Positions 24,650 to 36,575 of a stretch of 64,000 bases of DNA are shown here, in pieces (within the stretch, counting starts at the first letter, position 1; each line of letters opens with the position of its first letter). The notes below the pieces were generated by a model, which was given only the letters and a program-made list of their open reading frames with translations, ran no database searches and was not told where the DNA came from. Origin of the DNA: Leptasterias polaris (lineage: Eukaryota > Echinodermata > Asteroidea > Forcipulatida > Asteriidae); assembly GCA_037783415.1 (NCBI GenBank), contig JAZGTN010000192.1:992001-1056000 (forward strand), in the 5' to 3' direction. The position numbers were made by a program, and so were the translations under genes.

Positions 24650-26700
24650 CAGTTCAGCCAATTTAAATTGAAGTTTCCGTTTAATTTTTTTTTCAAGACC
24701 CTTATTAGCGCTCTTGTCTGTAATGTTGTGGTGACCGTTAAACTAACATACCGCCCTCTCGAGGCTTTTTTCCCGACTTCAACCATTGTTATTTGTGTGT
24801 GTGTGCTGTGTTCAGAAAGTTGATTGAATTCCATAAGGATCAAGTTATTTAGGCCAAAGAGTTTGACTTGAAGTTGTGTAATTACTTTTAACGTTTTGCA
24901 GAACTCTATCCAGAAATTTATCCATACAGCTTGTCCTCGGTTAGGCTATAATAATTATATTGTTTTCCCCTCAGCCTCGATTTGGAAACTCTTACTTGCG
25001 AATGCGCAAGTTTTTGTTCAGAAACGGAAAGAAATTAAAAAGTTAGGCATTTGATACAAAATTGTGGGTCTGTGTCTGCGTCAAAGCATTTGACGTGTGT
25101 ATAGGCCTTCACTAAACAAGAACAACCTAAAGAAAACAAAATGTACTTGTTAGCGAACTAATACTTGGCGACCCTCCAAATCCTTACTTGTATTACCAAA
25201 AAGGTGAATTCATAATTATTTGTTACCATTTCAATGTTCCACATTGTAGTTTCTCCACATTGAAACCAATGTAGCCAGACCGAGGCTGGGAGGGAATCTA
25301 GTCTGGCCCCTTAATCGTATCAATAGAATGAGTATGTTTTATTTTTGTTGCACACAGGAACACGACAAAGAATAATGAAATTGCCCTGTTTACGGCACAG
25401 TAGAAGAATGGCGATGGTGGTTGTTCTCTTTGTACGAAAGATATTATTCAAAAGGCTCGTGAAAGCACGAAAGACATTTTTTGCTGGTTAATTGCATTTC
25501 CACAACTATTATTATTTGTGTTCTGTTTTTAAAATATATCCAAACCAAGGTTGGGAAAACAACTGCCTGGTCCGATATTTGTTCATCAGTGGTATCACTT
25601 TTCAGGCGCCTTTAGGGACCGTGACATAGGGACCGTCACAAAAATGTGTGGGCGCATTCCAAAGACCAATAGCATTTCACTGGTCCTTTCCGAGCTATGG
25701 GAATGCCACAGTGAATGGTACACTACATCTACAATATTCAAAATGCATTGACAATTACATAATACTAACATGGATGGGCTTGGTTGTCATGGCTATGCAG
25801 CACTCAATCTATAGAATTCTAAATCCGTACAGTACTTTGCCAAGCAAACTGGCGGGGTTAACCAATGATCTGGTAGTCCTTGGTTCATTGACAACTTCAA
25901 ACGAACGACAAACTATATAAGGAAATTCAAACGCACGTGCTGCACTCTATGGAGATCTCCCAACACTATGGTCTACTTGCCAGCAATGTTAAATACATCA
26001 GATTTATAAGAATTCTCATGCACCAAGTGTCCCTGCCAGCGAGCTCATATTAGCCCTAAACACAATCATAGGAGTAGGGACACATTTGTACATGCTAAAG
26101 TATTTTGGGGCCCCTCCGCCCCACCGAAATTTTAGTTTGTAATTAAACGAGAGAGAAAGAGAACCCTTTTAAATAATTATTCGAAAGTAAAATTCAAGAA
26201 AATGAAATGCATAATAAACAATATTCAAAGAAGAAAATGTGTCTACTTTATTAAAATTTCCCTAAAAACATTTCAAGCGAATTTTGTTAATACTTTTTCT
26301 CAACTAAAATAAACGTATCGGAACCGATGCTGGAATGAAAGGTGCATTCCTGCATTTTGGTTGAGCAATTTCGACCACATAGGCACAGTAAGAATAATTT
26401 GGGGCATGCTAAGGCTGGAGAAACCTAGCATTCCACTAGTCTTTCCCGGACAAGTCGAATGCTATTTTGATGTATAATCAACAACGGTTTGTGCTTCTTA
26501 AATTTAAATGCAAAAAAGTGTACTCGTCAGTGAGCTATATCGACCCTCATTCACTATTATTTTATTAAGGTTACCAAGAAGAAAATTCATTTGTTGATAT
26601 TTCAATATAGGCCTACCACCATATTGTTGTTTCTCTACATTGAAACCAACGTAACCAAATCGAGGCTGTCAGGGAAATTCGTCTGGTCCTCATAAATCTA

Positions 26701-27910
26701 TCGTGAAAATCAGTTAATTGCAAAACACAGGAACCACCAAACAAGCCAATTGACGATTTGTGGTGCAAATGGTATGCATCGCCTGTATTGTGAAAGTAGT
26801 TGGTGTTTTTTTAAAAGAAGAATCTGCTGTCCGTTAGTGTTTAAAACTTCAGAAACAGTATTGACAATATAAATCATGGCATACATCCAAGGGTAGCCGG
26901 TATGATAGATGTAGAGATTACGATTGCATGAACGCTCTAAAAATCACTTTGGCTCCACAGACTCCAAATTTCTGACTATGGTTGTGGTCGGCAATGATGA
27001 CACGTGGGGGGAGCATGCCCCACATCAAGCACCATGGGCTGCTTTTCCAAATAATGTCTTCATCTACGAAATGAACCATTCAATTTCCCTTTGTTCCATT
27101 TAGTTTCAAAACCCTTTTAAGGAATAAGAAAGGCTCAAGCAGAATCCTCAAAGCCTGACCTCCTCCTCCAGGAAAGTAATTTACACATTCACTTCTAAGT
27201 GGAACAATGCACACAGACTAAAGTATTTCTGAATAGTTAATATTTAATATTCCGTTCAATTGCACAATAGATACTTGGTTGAGTTTATAGATGGTTCCAG
27301 AACGGACTAACACACATAATTTTGGCCACAAACTTTTCAAAATCAACAAATTGAGCACTAATTTATGCACTTTTTGTAAACAATGAAGAGGAGACAACTT
27401 TTCAAAATCAACAAATTGAGCACTAATTAAGCACTTTTTGTAAACAATGAGGAGGAGACTCTTTTTTGATCTGTTTTTCCCATGTGCCTTTGCAATCTCC
27501 TTTTAGATCGCAGTTGTTTCATGGGTCAAGGATAAAACAGTTTTCACCATCATCCCACTAGATAACGAAGCATTTTTTGTTTGACGAAACCATGGCGAAA
27601 CCAACTTTAAGTGTAAACTCTACTTTAACCTTATTTTATTAATTTGCCATCTACATATTTATAAAATGAAAATTGCCAATTATGGCAACATTTACCACTT
27701 CTTGCTGGAAATTATTCTGTTTGTGAACGCTGACATTGATGATGATGAAGAACTGGAGAGTAAGTTCTCCCATTTGACCACAAAGCCTCCAGAGAAGGGT
27801 CAGCAGTGTGTTGACTCTGGATACATCATTGGCATTCAAGACTATTCGTCTACTAGGCACTTCTTGTCCTCCAAGCAGTGGGTGTTTCCATCGATGAGAG
27901 CAGGCGCCCC
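26701..27910. other. Spacer with a ~65-bp tandem duplication
   Basis: No exon was found. At about 27336-27460, acttttcaaaatcaacaaat through gtaaacaatga(a/g)gaggaga occurs twice in tandem with small differences. The plus strand is open at 27666-28022 but it overlaps the THAP exon antisense and resembles nothing known, so it is not called a gene. Confidence 0.6.
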
Positions 27911-28303
27911 TTACAGAGTGACTGCCTCCCTCCCAGCTGCAACATCATCTAAGTGTTTTGCAGCTTCCCGTCTTTTCATGATTATACTTTCAATTTTTGC
28001 ACCCAGTTTATACTTGTCATAAATAGTCTGTGTGCCTTGGTCCTTTTTGATGGGTGCAGCGCCAGTGTCTTTCTCTTTGCTATACTGGCAGCATGCACAA
28101 TGCCACTTAAGTTCACTAGATACTTGATCTTTTGAGCTGCCTTCATCAGCACTCTGTAAACTAGAATTGGTCGATTCCTCATCCTCGGCAACACTTGTAG
28201 ACAGGTGGAGTAAGGCTGTGGCTGCTTCAGTCCTCTGTTTCTTGGAAAGTGGTGTAGTAGCAGGTGGTGTTGCGGCTTTGTGTTTTCTCATCAACATTTC
28301 TAC
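27911..28303 (-). CDS. THAP gene exon 2 (C-terminal region)
   Basis: Begins VEMLMRKHKAATPPATTPLS after a good polypyrimidine-AG. It ends GREAVTL and a stop. Pairing with exon 1 rests on phase and on distance (785-bp intron). Confidence 0.6.
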   Translation of the reverse strand, partial: VEMLMRKHKAATPPATTPLSKKQRTEAATALLHLSTSVAEDEESTNSSLQSADEGSSKDQVSSELKWHCACCQYSKEKDTGAAPIKKDQGTQTIYDKYKLGAKIESIIMKRREAAKHLDDVAAGREAVTL

Positions 28304-29363
28304 CTGAAAAGATAGACAGTTGGTAAAAGTTAACAAATATTCACAAGGTATATTATTCACAAGATATTCTCTTGAACAATACATAAAAGATAGCAATGCT
28401 CCTTAATGAATTGCCCAGGTTGGACTCATCCATTGCACACAAAGCAGCATAGTGCAGTGCAATGGAAACTGGCGTCCTATACCAGGGCAACTTGATGACA
28501 GTTTTGACACTAAATCTAATTTTTAATGGAGATTGCACTGTCTGATTTTATCAACTTTTAATAAGTGGGGAAAATCTCAAAACGAGCTCAGCTGTAAATT
28601 GTTTAAACTCTTGAAATCACATGGAAATTATGACACAAAATGTCAAATTTCCAATAATGACCACTCCCCAGTAGTAGTACTAGTACTGCAGTGTAGCAGC
28701 TTGCCTGCCAGAACCCTCTGGACTTCAATTTACAAATACAATAGCCCCTACAAGGTCACTCTTTTGTAAACATTGTTGTGGTCTATACATGAAGTATTAC
28801 TACCAGAGCCACTAGCACTATATTAGCACTAGCACTTTAGGCCTACATTAGCACATTATCACAAAAGCAGGCAACATATTTCCGAATTAAACGTCTGGTA
28901 CACTGGGTCGCAGTTAGGCAAGATAATGTTTTGTTCCCACAGAACAGTATAGTTGACGCGGCTCCACAACAAACATGGCGCCGCCGTGACCCCTATGATT
29001 AACAACATGGAGGTAAAAACATATTCGGGAGTCGAGCTCATCACAAACGGCCGTAAATGGCACTACACGTGTAAAAACTTGGCCTACCTGCTGAGGAAAT
29101 ACGACAGCTGGTACAGGATCTGTATTTTCTGGTGTTGGCCCATGACCCCCGACGAAATGCTTCGTGCAAATGTACGTATTCCTGGTTACTTTTGTACGGT
29201 CGAAATTCTTCCGTCCGCAGGCCCTGACCCAGCGATCGCACTTTTCACCCTGCGTAATCGGCTTCGGGAACGGCAAGAATGAAACTCCCTGCATATGAGG
29301 CTTTTCAGCATATCTTGAGTCACTGTTACAGGTCCCATAACAGCAGTGTTTAGTCGAAACCAT
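27911..29363 (-). CDS. THAP-type zinc-finger protein, two exons
   Basis: Exon 1 (29363-29088, 92 codons) encodes a THAP domain: C-C-Y-G-T-C at residues 7-11, the aromatic/proline core VSFLPFPK, W near residue 45, C-T-K-H as the C-x2-H pair, and the closing AVPxxF-like PVPAVVFP. THAP domains bind DNA through a C2CH zinc site and occur in P-element transposases and in host regulators. It ends at the donor gtaggcc. Exon 2 (28303-27911, acceptor tatcttttcag, phase 0) encodes about 130 residues: a basic stretch SKKQRTE that could be a nuclear signal, an acidic/serine-rich middle, a CACC cluster, and a KxKRREAAKH helix at the end before the stop. The total is about 222 residues. No transposase domain follows. 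Alternatively, it is the 5' end of a longer spliced gene. Confidence 0.7.
29088..29363 (-). CDS. THAP gene exon 1 (zinc-finger domain)
   Basis: Start MVSTKHCCYGTC; the C2CH ligands are spaced as in THAP. The donor gtaggcc follows CCT CAG CAG. Read-through without splicing would add about 58 unrelated residues before a stop, so a splice is preferred. Confidence 0.8.
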
Positions 29364-30958
29364 GTTATTTTCGCTCAGACAAACGTCCACAACAACAAAC
29401 GGCACAGAGTCAGACAATAATAACACTCAGCACGTACTACTACATGTACATATACATGTACATGTACAGAACATTGAATAGTACACACTGCAATTGCAAG
29501 CGCACTCACGACGGACTTGACGAAATTTGACACGTTTGTCTGAGATCCGGGTACTTTCGTGACGTCACCATTTTGGCTTCTATTTTTAGCATTCATATAG
29601 TGTTGCGCGCGCTGTTTGAACCGCCCACCATTTCTGGGTTTTTTCTCTCTGCGTAGCATGAAAGCATTGGCAATTTCTGAAAAGGGTTATTTCTGGCCTT
29701 ATTTCTAAATTTACAGTTCAACATTACTGTTTTGTTCCCTCGTATTTTTTCGTCCATTTATAGCTCCCTATTCAATGCAAAATCTAATTAGGCCTAATGT
29801 AAAAGACCTTCTGCAACGTCACAGCCCGATTCTTTAGCCAACCAAGGTTGGAAAACCGTGGGAAGCCATATATGCAAAGCAAAAACAGATAACCACATGT
29901 CAGTTTATAATATTGTTACAGCAAACATTAAACGATAGTGCTGTTAATTTTGGAAACAAAGCAACCAATCATGGGTGGTATTTTTAGTCAATGAAAAGTT
30001 TGCAGAAATTTTGAATTTGGACACAACAGTGTCAACACGATTGAATGTTTTGCTAACGTTTTTTAAAAATCAATAATAGAAAGGTCTATAAAATTCAATT
30101 CAATGTGCCGAGCCTCATTCGAGCCCTCGAAATTTCCTGTAATTGACAGATTTGAGGCTCACTTACTTACAAAGGGGACGGATTATTGAAAAAGGGTCCA
30201 AAATTGTATATTGGGTTTTATTGGCTCTTAGTTGGGTAGTTTGGGTTAGCTTAAGCCCTGTGAGACGCCCGAGTTTCTGTTGGGAAATTTTGCAACTTTT
30301 GTGTGTTCATATCACCCAACGAAAAGCATGCACTTAAAATACGAAATAATATCAATATCTGAGAGTGTCCTCTGAGATTGTAGCAGTGTCAATAGACCTC
30401 TATGCTTTCAGTTATAGTATAGTCTCATTGTTCTAAGTCAGGACAATAGTGCCAAGTGTGTATGGGTCTTCACATTCCACTGTGATGACGGAGAGTGCCA
30501 GGCACTGGTCAAACGTACCCAAATATGGGGCAACCTCTTCCAACTCATTTGTTTAGTACAACCCCTTTCTTTAAACCATTCAAACATATTCTTTTATTGT
30601 ATAATTATTCAAATGTATTCTTAATGAGGTGTAAAACAAGTCGGCAGTTCTGGTGACCGTCTACAGCATCTGGTACCCCGGCGGATTAGGCGACCTCACC
30701 GAAGACAGCAGCCATACCAAACAACCGAAATGGCGAACGTTCTAATACATTAGTTTTTACGATGGCGCGCTTCTAATCCAAGATGGCGCATGTTACGGCT
30801 TTAACAGTTTGGAGCAAGTTCGAGTGCACACATTTAGTCGACCCGTCGTTGACCAATGACTAGCACGTACATGCGCAGTGACATACTCACTCGAATGACT
30901 CGTTTGGAAGTCCAGTCAATCATCGGTACTGTATTCAAGCCGTTTTGCTACAGTGTCA
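29364..30958. other. Intergenic, no gene seen
   Basis: A short tacatg microsatellite lies at about 29443-29468. The rest shows no exon with splice sites and no terminal repeats. Confidence 0.5.
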
Positions 30959-32530
30959 CTCATCATCATCATCATCATTTAGGCTGTGTTCATCCAGTGT
31001 ATAGGATGTAGCCCTCCTCATGAAAATGCCATTCATTTCTATTTCTTGCAGTTCTGGTCCATGTTGTTCCTGCATATACCCTGATGTCATCTCTCCATCT
31101 TCTTCTCTGTCTACCTCTTTTCCTTTTCCCTGTCCTTGGTTGCAATCCATTATTCATGTTGTCCATCTATTGTCATTTCTTCGGGCAGTGTGTCCAGCCC
31201 ATCTCCATTTAGCTTGTTTTATTGTCCTTATGATGTCTCTAATTACTCCAGTTTTCTTTCGTATTTCTGTGCATTTAATCCTGTCTCTAATTGAGATATG
31301 TATAGCATTTGTCTCTCCATTGCTCTTTGTGCTTTGCGGAGTTTATGTTCTATCAGTTTTGTTGTTGTCCATGTTTCTGCTCCATAAGATTGTTGGTAGC
31401 ACACGCTGATCATATACTTTTCTCCTAAGTGCCATAGGTATGTTCTTATCACCAAGTATTCCTCTGTATCGTCCAAAGGAGCTCCACCCTGCCTTAATCC
31501 TGGTTGATACTTCATCTTTTGTGTTGTCGTTCATTTTTACTGTTTGGCCCAGATATTTGTATTCATTGACCCTGCTGATCTCTTGGTCCTCCACCGTTAT
31601 TGAGTCATCTGTATTGAAGTTTGTCATGTACTTTGTCTTTCCTTTGTGCATCTTTAAACCTATGTCTTTACTTTTGCTGTTTACTTTATTTATTTGCGCT
31701 TCTAAGTCGTTAAAGGAAGAGGTGATTAGAGCCACATCATCTGCAAAACGTAGATCTGTTAACATTTCTCATCCAGTGACGTGTTCTTGAAAACCTCTTC
31801 CAACACCGCAGTGAATATTTTGGGTGATATTGGGTCCCCTTGCCTAACTCCTCTGTTGATGTTTATTTCCTGTGAGACGTCTTTGTCAATGTAAATCCTT
31901 GCTGTTGCTTCAGTGTAGATATCTTCCAGTAACGTTATATATCCTTCACTGATTTCCATTTTCCTCAGAGCTTGAAACAGATATTTGTGTTCCACAGAGT
32001 CGAATGCCTTCTCGTAATCAATAAATCCCATGCACAAGTCCAATTGATATTCGTTGACTTTTTCAATGAGTTGGTTTAGTGAGTATAATAATCTGTTGTT
32101 GAGAAGCCTTTTCTGAACCCAGCCTGTTCTCTTGGTTGATGTTCATCTAGAACTGTCGCAATCCTTTTTTGTATGATTTTTGTGAGAATTTTGTAGAGAT
32201 GAGATAAAAGACTGATGGGTCTGTAATTCTTTATGTCAGCTTTGTCGCCTTTTTTATGAAGAAGAATGACCTTCGCTTCTTTCCAATGTCTTGGTATCTT
32301 TTGTTCCATGAAGATTTGATTATAGAGGATGGTTAACTGAGATATCACCTTGTGACCGCCCTCCCTCAGTATGTCGCTTGTTATTTCATCTACCCCGGGT
32401 GCCTTATTTCTTTTCATTGATTTCAGTGCGTATTCGACTTCTTCTTTCGTTACATGCGGTAGTTTCTGTGTATCTGATGTCATCTCTTCTGCTGCTTCTC
32501 TTTCCTCTTTCAGACTGTGTTGTTTTAGAA
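30959..32530 (-). pseudogene. RTE reverse transcriptase segment (frameshifted)
   Basis: Palm motifs are all present: NKAPGVDEI, LLHKKGD, YRPISLLSHLYKILTKII, QAGFRKGFST, FIDYEKAFDS, RQGDPISPKIFTAVLEEVF and RFADDVALI. The C-terminus has GAETWT and the usual conserved tail. Frame changes near 32090, 31765 and 31500 make it inactive. Confidence 0.85.
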
Positions 32531-33119
32531 CTGTACAGCTCTTGGTAGAAGTCTAAGCACACCTTAAGTATTTCGCCCCTGTCCACAGTGAGATCTCCAT
32601 CTTCCTTTCTCAGTTGGTGTATTCTTGTATTTTTTCTTTTGATGGTTTCCTTTGGTCCTCTTCCTGTCTCCAGAACTCTCTTGATTTGTTCCTCCTTTCT
32701 TCTTCTGATTCTTTGACGTCTCCTTTTTCTACTTGTCTTGACTGACTCAGCATACTCGATTTTCTGCAGAGTTGTTTTGTTTGATATTTGTCTGAGCCCT
32801 TTACGCTTTTTATCAATGGCTTCGATTTCTTTATCTTCGCTGGTTTTCAGTTTGCCTGTCTTTGTTGATGCTGCAATATTTATTGCTTCATCCATTATGG
32901 TTGTGATTATTTTGTTGCACCTTGTTTCCAGATCCAGATCTTCCACTTCTAAACCTTCAAATCTGTTTTGGAGTCTGATTTGGAACTCCTCTCTCTGTCC
33001 TTGAAGTTTAAAGATGTTCACTTTCTGCTTTTTCTTGTTGTTGATAAATTTCAGACTGGTAAGTTTTCTATTGATTTTTATTGTGGCTCTTATCATCCTA
33101 TGATCACTGGCAATGTCTA

Positions 33120-33792
33120 CTCTGCTGATTATTTCACTGTTTTCCACTATTCCCCTTTGACTGCTCAAGATGTAGTCAATTTCTGGTTTTTAACTGCACC
33201 ATTTTGGGCTCTCCCAAGTCCAGTAGCGGTTTTTATGTTTCTGGAAGTAAGTGTTTGTAATAACTAGGTCATGTTGAGCTGCAAAAGCAGCAATTGTTTC
33301 TCCTCTCGAGTTTCTCTGTCCAATACCATATTTCCCAACGATTGTTTCTTCTCCTGGTGTTGCTTCTCCTACTTTGGCATTAAAGTCTCCCATGACAATG
33401 GTATATTTAGATTTATGCTCATCAGTTGCCTTCATGATATCTTCATAAAACTGTTCGACCTCTTCGTCTGTGTGATCACTTGTTGGTGCATAAACTTGAA
33501 TTATGCACACATCTTCTTTTCCTGACACTTGTACTTGTAATGAGATCACTCTGTCCGAGTAGCTTTTTATCTGGCTAATGTAGTATTTTATGCTAGGGTG
33601 TATGAGAAAGCCAATTCCTCTGGCCTCTTTGCTCTCTTCAGTTTTCCCTCGATTGAACAGCCATGCACCACCTTTTATTTCTTCTAGATATTCCCCTTCA
33701 CTCCTTGTCTCTGCTAGACCAATGATACTCCACTTGAAGTTTTCTAGCTCTTCCATGAGGTGTTGTAATGTTCCCTCAGTTCTTAGGGTTCG
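33120..33792 (-). pseudogene. RTE endonuclease segment (broken)
   Basis: Begins YNTRTLRTEGTLQHLMEEL, then GLAETR (metal-binding Glu), VYAPTSDH, MGDFNAKVG (catalytic Asp/Asn), IDYIL and SDHRMI (catalytic Asp-His). A TAA interrupts just before the IDYIL motif near 33190. Confidence 0.85.
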
Positions 33793-34866
33793 TGTATTAT
33801 AGGTACATAATTATATACAGTTTACTGTGTCCAGCGCCCTTGTACTCTCCTCCGTCCTGGAGCTTCCTAACGGCTTTGACTTCAGAACTTCATCCTTGAG
33901 TTTTACCTCCGAGTCCTGGCTGTACCATGTTCATGGTGCCCATTTTGGCCATGGGCTTTACGGCCTTCGGTTTTCTTGTCATCCATATTTTTTTCATGAG
34001 GGGGTTCTGCCGTATGCTGACGCGCTGACAGGGCGTGTTGTCAGCAGTGTGGAAGCCATTTATCAATCCTATGGATTAAATAAACGCCTTTTGATGGCAT
34101 TTCCTCCATCAAGGGCCCCACTACCCTACTCAGGCTGCCTGAGTTGGCCAGGATATTTTACACCGCCCAGGACTCGGTGTTTTTACTCATAACCCTGAGT
34201 TTGGGACCCTTAGGTACTACCAACCGGGTCAGTTGGACCTGGGGCTCGCATTTGACCGCTCGCAAGGCCGGGGCAGGGGCGACCACTCCCTGAGATAGTT
34301 GAGAACCAACTACCCTGCTACCCCTTCAAAGCTTTACAAGGGGTTAGCATGAAACAAAGCTACTGGGACCAGGGAAGAAAACATGGTCCTGAGGCTGGTT
34401 CCAAATGGTCGGCCACACGAGTCAACTAATGGTCGACCAGCCTTGGTTCTAGTCAAAATAGGACGTGTTTTGGAGACCATGACCGGAAACAAATTTCTGA
34501 CGTAAAATTCACTGACAGAAACAAAAATGGGTCGGTAACCAGGAACAGTCTATGACGTAGGTACATCTCTTGAAAATTCATGTTCTTAAAATATATACAA
34601 CCTTCATTTAATTTTCAAGTAATGGAACTAATTAGTCTTCGTAACTTTATCAACATTACTGATTACTATGTTTCAATCTGTTTAATTTAAAAAATAAAAT
34701 AATAGTTTTTAGAGTCTGCCATCTTGAAACCAAGCCTAACCGAGCCAACAAGTCGGTTTACTGTTTGTGGTTGAAACAGCCGCGTCACCGCGGTTCATTC
34801 GAAGCTCAAACATGAATGTAGTCTGGTTGGGGTCGCCAATAGTCGACCTTTAGTTAACCAGGCATG

Positions 34867-35129
34867 GTGCGCACTAGACTTGTGGACAAGTCGTTAAATG
34901 TCTGTCGCGGTGATAGCGGAACGGCTTTCTCGCAATATCCCGCGAGAGGGCTGCTCTGTGCGAGATTACTGCTCTCAAGACTGGTCACATTGACGAAGAG
35001 TCAGCAGCCAGCAACTTCGCGCGAGAGCAGTGATCTCGCGAGAGCATTCTTTATTAGGCTACAACACCACACGCGACTCGACTCACCGCGACCATCATTA
35101 ACGACTTGTCAACAAGTCTAGGTGCGCAC
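34867..35129. mobile_element. MITE with GTGCGCAC ends
   Basis: Ends gtgcgcac(c)tagacttgt and the inverse match over about 35 bp (through gacaagtcgttaa and gtcgcggtga). The inside has several ctcgcgaga motifs. About 263 bp, no coding frame, target duplication not seen. Confidence 0.75.
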
Positions 35130-35174
35130 GAATACCATAAGCCAAGGATAATTATACAGTCACGTACCATTGCG

Positions 35175-35645
35175 TAAAAGTCACGTACCAATTTAAAAGT
35201 GCTTATAAAAGAGCTCTCCTCTCCCAGTTATTCTCACTATGGCTAGTCTGCTTATAGTTCTCCTTCTTTCTCATGTTTAGTAGTCAGCTGATGCTCTCTC
35301 TTTATATACATTCACTTATAATTGTTATTTTCGTTATTATTATTGCTATTATTATTATTGATATTACTATAAGATTAATATTATCTTCATCAGTTCCGTC
35401 TTTGTGCAACTTGTCTGTCCGTACGTCCTTGTTCCTGTTTACTTTCTGTTTGTCTGTCCATCAGGCATCTCACCGCACAAGCCTCGGCTTCTAGATGATG
35501 CCTCCATACTTATCATTAATTTTCTGCCTTGTAATTCATGCTTCTTTGATTACTTCTTTAAATCAATGTTTTGGCTATATGTACTGTTTGGAAATTTCAT
35601 GAAGTATATATGGAAATATAAATGTGAGTTTGAATTGAATTGAAA
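35175..35645 (+). mobile_element. Short retroinsert with 10-bp target duplication and TTGAA tail
   Basis: The 10 bp taccattgcg stands at 35165-35174 and again at 35646-35655. The 471-bp insert ends gtttgaattgaattgaaa, a (TTGAA)n tail. This indicates target-primed reverse transcription of a 5'-truncated LINE or a SINE. A related (TTGAA)n tail is at 37830 (inverted). No coding frame was recognised. Confidence 0.8.
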
Positions 35646-35655
35646 TACCATTGCG

Positions 35656-36508
35656 GGCGAGGGGGGCTGTCAGTTTTGTGACATAAACCTTTTATCCATT
35701 ATGAAAGTGGAAAATGTATGATATTGTAAGCTTGTAATTTTATTGTGCCCATTACTTCCCCTCAGTCTCACAAGCCATACCCCATTGTCATTAATCAAAT
35801 GCCCACCCAGACACTAGTGGTCGAGACTGGCTGTCTGGGACTTGACAAATTTATAGGTTTTCTTAATGACCTCCGGACCACCCTCACCTTGTCACACTGA
35901 CCCTTCCCAGTGACCGATATATATAAGAGTTATTTTCCATGCTTATTCATTCTTCTCTCTTTATAGACAGACCCTCCTGGTTAGCCCAGTGCAAAATCTC
36001 GCACTGTGGCCCGATCCAGTTTTCTTCTTCCTTTCCTGCTACTTTTGAGTGGGACTACTCTTTGTAAAGCCATACAGTGATAAATAATAAACCCTGTATC
36101 TATAGCCCAAAGAGGAGCTGAATCTACACTTGAGTTTTATTAAGTATTTGTCATCGGCCAGCTACATGTATCTATGTGACACCTTCATATTCTAGGGTTA
36201 CAATATCTAACCTCAGTGTTAAAATGGTGTAAAATGCCATTGTATTATTCTGATATACCCTTCCATGTGAACCATTGTCAACATACAACAACATTCAATG
36301 ACGTCATATACAGGTCTGTAACACCTTTGTACAGGAAATATTTTGTGAAACTGAATTTGACATTGGAGTCCCTCTTTCATAACGTCGCTCCAATGAAAGC
36401 ATGGGACTATAGGCCCTACCTGCCTATACACTGTACTCCACAGAACGAAACGCGGATGATTGCATTGTAGAGTGCTGACTCTCCGTCAGTTCAGCACGTA
36501 CTATCACT
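35656..36508. other. Upstream region of the aminotransferase gene
   Basis: No exon is seen. The promoter of the plus-strand aminotransferase gene should lie near 36300-36500. No clear TATA box or other element stands out. Confidence 0.4.
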
Positions 36509-36575
36509 ATGGACTACACACGTTTCTTGAATTCTTACGGGAACGGGTTGTTGCCTTCACCTATAGGGAAATTGA
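36509..36575 (+). CDS. AADAT: AADAT-like exon 1 (start codon)
   Basis: ATG in the context ctatcactATGg. Encodes MDYTRFLNSYG ... LPSPIGKL, matching the human N-terminus MNYARFITAA ... PSPIR in length and key residues. Donor gtaagt; one base carries over and makes Met with exon 2. Confidence 0.8.

Larger units (their letters stand above)
15490..26700. repeat. 11-kb array of diverged ~1-1.4-kb repeat units, no genes
   Basis: A core of about 500 bp, from gggaccgtcacaaaaatgtg through gcatttcactggtcctt, tgggaatgccacagtgaatg, ggttgtcatggctatg, aagcaaaccggcgggttaac and catgctagctttctcatgta, recurs near 16432, 17957, 19350, 20370, 21765, 22865 and 25610, and once inverted at about 19010-18540. Between cores a second shared segment recurs (cattgcacacaggaacacga and flanks, near 16725, 19230, 20090, 21475, 22575 and 25350). 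A third, shorter relation links 15530-16000 with 24720-25150. The phrase aaccgaggctg or aaccgaggttg marks many sub-unit joints. Copies carry independent indels and stops in every frame. Function unknown; it may be an old expanded transposon or satellite. Confidence 0.85.
30959..34376 (-). mobile_element. RTE-like non-LTR retrotransposon, near full length but decayed
   Basis: Order on the minus strand: an upstream region (about 34376-33800), an apurinic endonuclease (33790-33120) with LAETR, MGDFNAKVG and DHRMI motifs, a basic linker, then reverse transcriptase (about 32480-31400) with KNYRPISLLS, GFIDYEKAFDSV, GVRQGDPISPKIF and FADDVAL. The C-terminal end runs to 30959 and finishes in a (GAT)n tail, a microsatellite 3' end as in RTE elements. 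Broken by an in-frame TAA between the endonuclease pieces (near 33190) and frameshifts near 32530, 32090 and 31765. The exact 5' end is uncertain. The clade call (RTE rather than another APE-LINE) is from motif likeness. Confidence 0.85.

Noticed and set aside
27666..28022. A plus-strand gene of 118 codons
   Set aside because: It overlaps THAP exon 2 antisense, has no recognisable domain and no splice or start support.
33190..33810. A host endonuclease gene
   Set aside because: The exonuclease-endonuclease-phosphatase motifs are followed directly by reverse transcriptase pieces and a microsatellite tail, so it is a LINE.
34376..34866. A second inverted-repeat element around gtcgaccagcc and gtcgacctttag
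   Set aside because: The two segments share only short matches; no consistent terminal repeats or target duplication could be drawn.
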